From Gemmatimonadaceae bacterium (lineage in GTDB: Bacteria > Gemmatimonadota > Gemmatimonadetes > Gemmatimonadales > Gemmatimonadaceae), in NCBI GenBank assembly GCA_025453855.1, contig JALOPO010000053.1:1-8606 (forward strand): DNA of 8,606 nucleotides. Direction: 5' to 3'. Shown one piece after another: positions 5,629 to 8,606 of the stretch. Each line of letters opens with the position of its first letter. Positions within the stretch are counted from its first letter, which is position 1. The notes under the pieces were generated by a model, which was not told the DNA's origin, searched no databases, and was given only the letters and a program-made list of their open reading frames with translations. The position numbers were made by a program, and so were the translations under genes.

Positions 5629-7044
5629 TCAGCGCGCGCCGCGCACGAAGACGCGGACGCCGTGTGCCGGGACGGTGAACGTGCCGGCGGCCGCGAGCGT
5701 GGTCGCCTCGCCGCCGAACCAGTCGCGATAGCGTCCCGGCGCCGCGAAGCCGCGATACCGCAGCGTGGCCGCCGCATCGCCCATGTTCACCGCCACCACC
5801 ACGCTGTTCGTGCCCCGCGTGCGCGAGAAGGCGAAGACGTCGGGTGCACCCTCGACCGCCAGCGGCACGTGCGCACCGCCCGCGTCGCCGTTGGCGAGCG
5901 CCGCATTGCGACGCTTGAGGGCGAGCACCTGCGTGTACCACGCCGCCAGCGCAGGCTCGCGCGACTCGACCGTATCCTTGTCGAAGAAGCGGAGCCGCTT
6001 GCGGTTGCCGAGCTCCTGACCGGTGTAGACGAGCGGGATCGTGCCGCGCAGCGTGGCCGCGAGCACGAAGGCGGGGCGATGATTGGCGCCCATGCGCTCG
6101 AACTCGCTCCCGTTCCACGAGTTCTCGTCGTGGTTGCTGGTGAACGCCATGCGGTAGGCGTCGGCCGGGAAGCGCCGGGCCTCGGTCGCGAGCCACGCCT
6201 GCAACTCGCTCACGGGCTTCGTGCGCTTCGCCACGTCGTTGAGCAGGTGATGCAGCGTCCAGGCATACGTCGCGTCGAACGCCGCGTGCAGCTCGGGCAC
6301 CTCCGCCTCGGCGAGCAGGAAGAGGGAGGGCCGGATGCGCGCCAGCCGCGGGCGCGCGGCGAGCCAGAAGTCGGTGGGGATGAAGAAGGCGACGTCGCAG
6401 CGGAAGCCGTCGATGCGCGTCTCGCGCACCCACCACTCCATGGCGGCGATCATCCCCTCGCGGAGCTGCGCATTGCGGTAGTCGAGCTGCGCGACGTCGG
6501 TCCAGTCGGTCTCCTTCCCCTTGTCGTCGATGGCCACCGAGATCGAGCCGTCGGGGCGGTGCACGTACCAGTCGGGGTGCGCGGTGATCCACGGATGGTC
6601 GAAGGCGGTGTGGTTCGCGACCCAGTCGAGGATGACCCGCATGCCGAGGGCATGCGCACGGTCGACGAGCGCGCGGAAGTCGGCGAGGGTGCCGAACTCC
6701 GGGTTCACGGCCACGTAGTCGGCGATCGAGTAGTAGCTGCCGAGCGATCCCTTGCGGTTCGCCTTGCCGATCGGCTGCACCGGCATGAGCCAGAGGATGT
6801 CGACGCCGAGCGCGCGCAGCCGGGGGAGCTCGCGCGTGACGGCGGCAAGCGTCCCCTCCGGCGAGAACTGGCGCACGTTGATCTCGTAGATCGAGGCGCT
6901 CCGCGTCCACGGCGCGTGGGCGACGCTCGCCGTGGCCTGCGCGGAGAGCGGGCGCACCATCACGCAGGCGACCAGGAGGAGGCACGCTGCGAGCGCGGGC
7001 ACGGCACGGCGCGCGACGAGGCGCACGAACGTCGGATGCGGCAC
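5629..7044 (-). CDS. Exported GH13 alpha-amylase-family glycoside hydrolase
   Basis: A 471-aa glycosidase of the alpha-amylase clan, expected to cleave alpha-1,4 (possibly alpha-1,6) glucosidic bonds outside the cytoplasm. Residues 1-13 are basic, 14-30 hydrophobic, and signal cleavage is likely at Ser-Ala35-Gln36. Cys27 in Leu-Val-Ala-Cys also fits a lipobox, so a lipoprotein is possible. The TIM barrel carries the conserved GH13 regions: ILDWVANHT (138-146); GFRCDVA (213-219) with nucleophile Asp217; LLAEAE (243-248) with acid/base Glu246; and FTSNHDE (301-307) with Asp306. The early motif GSLGSYYSIADY (99-110) is also typical. A beta-sandwich domain C covers about 395-470. The length is compact for the clan, and no starch-binding module is present. 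The start is GTG 7044, four bases after the esterase stop, with GGTGA just upstream; longer in-frame starts would enter the esterase gene. Confidence 0.93.
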   Translation of the reverse strand: MPHPTFVRLVARRAVPALAACLLLVACVMVRPLSAQATASVAHAPWTRSASIYEINVRQFSPEGTLAAVTRELPRLRALGVDILWLMPVQPIGKANRKGSLGSYYSIADYVAVNPEFGTLADFRALVDRAHALGMRVILDWVANHTAFDHPWITAHPDWYVHRPDGSISVAIDDKGKETDWTDVAQLDYRNAQLREGMIAAMEWWVRETRIDGFRCDVAFFIPTDFWLAARPRLARIRPSLFLLAEAEVPELHAAFDATYAWTLHHLLNDVAKRTKPVSELQAWLATEARRFPADAYRMAFTSNHDENSWNGSEFERMGANHRPAFVLAATLRGTIPLVYTGQELGNRKRLRFFDKDTVESREPALAAWYTQVLALKRRNAALANGDAGGAHVPLAVEGAPDVFAFSRTRGTNSVVVAVNMGDAAATLRYRGFAAPGRYRDWFGGEATTLAAAGTFTVPAHGVRVFVRGAR

Positions 7045-7048
7045 GAGG

Positions 7049-7975
7049 TCACCGGGGGGCAAGGAGGAAGCGGAGCGGGACGTCGAGGCGGGCGCGCCAG
7101 GCGCGCTCGTTGTGGCCGGCGCCCTCGTAGGTGCGAGCCATGAAGTTGCGACCGCGGTACCCGCGATCGAAGGCGACCTGCTCGGCCAGCGGCTGCGCCG
7201 GCGCGTAGAGCGCATCGAGCTCGGTGGTGCCGCGATCCATGTAGAGGCGATGCTCCTCGCCATGCGCGAGATGGTCACGCAGGTAGGCGAGGATGCCGAG
7301 CGGGATGGTGGCGTTCGCGAAGCCGGCGCCGACCCAGTGCGTGGAGAGTGCGGCGGCGCCACCGAAGACCTGCGGATACTCGGAGATCGCGTAGAGCGAG
7401 ATCAGGGCGCCCATGCTCGAGCCCATGACGAAGGTGCTGGCGGCGTCGGGGCGCGTGGCGTACGTGGCGTCGATGCGCGGCTTGAGCTCGCCGACGAGGA
7501 AGCGCAGGTAGGCGTCGGCACGCGGTTGGCCGGACAGGCCGGACTGCACGAGGGAACGCCGCGAGGGTTCCGGGATGAAGGCGAGCGCCTTCTCGGGGAA
7601 GTACTCGCTGTGGCGCGTGGGACCCGAGTTCCAGATGCCGACGACGATCACCGGCTCGATGGCGCCCTCGGCGATCAGCCGCGACGCGATGCCGGCGAAG
7701 TCCCACGCCTGCCGGTTCCAGGTGACGGTGCTGTCGAAGAGCATCTGCCCGTCGTGCATGTAGAGCACGGGGTAGCGGCGCGAGCGGTCGTAGCCCGGGG
7801 GCAGCCAGACGTCCACATGGCGCGCGGCCACGTGGCGGGACGGCATGCTGGCGATGCGCTCGATGCGGCCGGCGGAGACCTGGGGGACGGGCTGCGCGCG
7901 GAGCGCCGGCGCCACCGCGCATGCGAGCGCGAGTGCCGTCACGAGCGCGCGACGCATCCGCGAGCACCGAGTCAT
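7049..7975 (-). CDS. Exported esterase, PF00756 (esterase D/enterochelin-esterase-like) alpha/beta hydrolase
   Basis: A 308-aa serine hydrolase with a signal peptide at 1-27 (Arg4, Arg8, Arg9, hydrophobic 10-24, cleavage at Ala27-Gln28). The fold is indicated by VDVWLPPGYD (54-63) and VLYMHDGQ (70-77), which are typical of the PF00756 group. The nucleophile elbow is GSSMG at 185-189 with Ser187. Asp247 in YMDRGTTE is the probable acid and His288 in GAGHNE the catalytic histidine. Members cleave acyl or feruloyl esters on sugars, siderophore esters or other small esters. The gene lies between a carbohydrate-binding-module-like protein and an amylase, so a glycan or sugar ester is the likely substrate (inference). 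The start is ATG 7975, which overlaps the preceding stop as ATGA and has GAGG seven bases upstream inside the previous gene. ATG 7957 is a weaker alternative. Confidence 0.9.
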   Translation of the reverse strand: MTRCSRMRRALVTALALACAVAPALRAQPVPQVSAGRIERIASMPSRHVAARHVDVWLPPGYDRSRRYPVLYMHDGQMLFDSTVTWNRQAWDFAGIASRLIAEGAIEPVIVVGIWNSGPTRHSEYFPEKALAFIPEPSRRSLVQSGLSGQPRADAYLRFLVGELKPRIDATYATRPDAASTFVMGSSMGALISLYAISEYPQVFGGAAALSTHWVGAGFANATIPLGILAYLRDHLAHGEEHRLYMDRGTTELDALYAPAQPLAEQVAFDRGYRGRNFMARTYEGAGHNERAWRARLDVPLRFLLAPR

Positions 7976-8606
7976 CGACGTGCCTCGGGCGGGCGCGGTG
8001 GCAGCGCCTGCCACTCGATGGCGGCGACGATCGCGCTGTTGACGGTGCCGTGCATGTTGCGGTCGTGGGGGGTCCAGACGAGCGCGAGTTCGTGCAGGCC
8101 CGCGCGCAGCGCGAGGTCGACGGCGCTGCTTGCGCCGAGGTCGCCCCATGCGCCCGCGCCGCGCTGCGGCATGACGATCACGCCTGCGTCGCGCCCATCG
8201 ACGCGCAGCGTGCGGATCGCCGCCTTGTCGTCGGTGTTCACGGGGCCGTTGCCGTTCGCATAGCGCACGCGGAGCTGGTAGCGCCCTGTCCGGGCGATCC
8301 GCACGCGGAAGCGGATCGGCGGGCCACCCTGCTCCGTCCGCACGCCTGGTGCGGCGTTCCCGCTCATCGCGCACGACTCGGCGAGGAGACACCGGCGCGA
8401 CGCGTCGTCGAGGCCAAGCGGGAGCGAGCGCCACGGACGCCCGCCATCGCCGGCGATGCGTGGTTGGGAGGCGAAGGACTCGTGCCCCGCGCTGTCCGCG
8501 GCGGCGAGCTGGATCTCGCGCGAGCCATCCGGCCACGGCACCGTGGCGCCGCGTGCCGGCGCCGGTGCCACCGCGACGCGCGCCCCGTCACGGAGGACGC
8601 GCACGG
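7972..8606 (-). CDS. C-terminal part of a large protein ending in a CBM-like beta-sandwich (gene runs off the right edge)
   Basis: About 210 residues are visible, without the gene's start. Residues 1-50 look like an Ig/fibronectin-type strand module (VRVLRDGARVAVAP at 1-14, then SREIQLAAADSAGHES at 28-43), common in exported glycoside hydrolases. Residues about 95-200 resemble a CBM35/CBM6-type carbohydrate-binding sandwich: Gly-Arg-Tyr-Gln-Leu-Arg-Val-Arg-Tyr-Ala-Asn-Gly at 107-118, Leu-Arg-Val-Asp-Gly at 133-137, Gly-Ala-Trp at 151-153, and a Val-Asp-Leu...Ala-Gly-Leu-His-Glu-Leu-Ala-Leu strand pair at 162-175. Two cysteines (72 and 78) could form a disulphide in the periplasm. The missing N-terminus probably holds the catalytic domain of a glycan-active enzyme, but nothing visible identifies it. 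The stop overlaps the esterase ATG by four bases, so this gene heads or belongs to the glycan operon. Confidence 0.72.
   Translation of the reverse strand, partial: VRVLRDGARVAVAPAPARGATVPWPDGSREIQLAAADSAGHESFASQPRIAGDGGRPWRSLPLGLDDASRRCLLAESCAMSGNAAPGVRTEQGGPPIRFRVRIARTGRYQLRVRYANGNGPVNTDDKAAIRTLRVDGRDAGVIVMPQRGAGAWGDLGASSAVDLALRAGLHELALVWTPHDRNMHGTVNSAIVAAIEWQALPPRPPEARR

Noticed and set aside
5112..5777. Minus-strand open frame of about 221 codons across the convergent gap and the plus-strand gene
   Set aside because: It overlaps the end of the amylase gene in another frame, translates to Arg/Ala-rich sequence without a domain, and the plus strand shows the coding third-position bias.
7061..7070. 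Strong plus-strand Shine-Dalgarno-like AAGGAGGAAG
   Set aside because: No plus-strand start codon follows at a suitable distance, and the bases encode the last residues (Phe-Leu-Leu) of the esterase on the other strand.
5662..8263. Long plus-strand open frames opposite the amylase and esterase genes
   Set aside because: Same antisense effect; the minus-strand genes carry full catalytic motifs and tight operon junctions.
1..8606. CRISPR array, tRNA, rRNA, insertion sequence, phage or toxin-antitoxin genes
   Set aside because: No regularly spaced direct repeats, cloverleaf sequence, transposase motifs or terminal inverted repeats were seen by reading; almost all sequence is accounted for by the listed genes.

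Overview
This is a gene-dense, GC-rich window whose coding frames are strongly biased to G or C at third positions. It encodes outer-membrane and Sec-exported proteins: a TonB-receptor-like protein with a plug region, and signal peptides with Ala-Gln cleavage junctions. This points to a Gram-negative bacterium. The style of the short TonB-plug protein and of the '-RAQ' signal peptides resembles Gemmatimonadota, but that assignment is inference and no taxonomic marker is present.

Left block (1-4882, minus strand): reading leftward from a divergent control region come icd (NADP-type isocitrate dehydrogenase), a pepA-type M17 leucyl aminopeptidase, a 625-aa TonB-dependent-receptor-like outer-membrane protein, and the 5' end of a yicC-type endoribonuclease gene cut by the window edge. 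Successive genes overlap by GTGA (icd/pepA) and CTGA (pepA/receptor) or lie 13 bp apart (receptor/yicC), so they look like one translationally coupled operon. The receptor gene has no ATG, GTG or TTG that would keep its signal peptide. A CTG overlapping the pepA stop is the best start.

Middle (4883-5628): a 244-bp intergenic region with two consecutive stem-loops and a GGCC palindrome next to icd, then the only plus-strand gene of the window (5127-5582, 151 aa, unrecognised), then a 46-bp convergent gap holding a long GC-rich hairpin.

Right block (5629-8606, minus strand): a second tightly packed operon for extracellular or periplasmic carbohydrate processing. It holds the C-terminus of a larger protein ending in a carbohydrate-binding-module-like beta-sandwich, an exported PF00756-type serine esterase (ATGA overlap), and an exported GH13 alpha-amylase-family enzyme (4-bp gap). 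The likely joint task is binding, de-esterifying and cleaving an alpha-glucan or related polysaccharide.

Most of the window is recognisable metabolism. The parts not explained by known families are the plus-strand protein, the CTG-started receptor embedded in a housekeeping operon, and the inverted repeats flanking the plus-strand gene. I see no tRNA, rRNA, CRISPR array, insertion sequence or phage signature, and no convincing evidence of a wholly new system.
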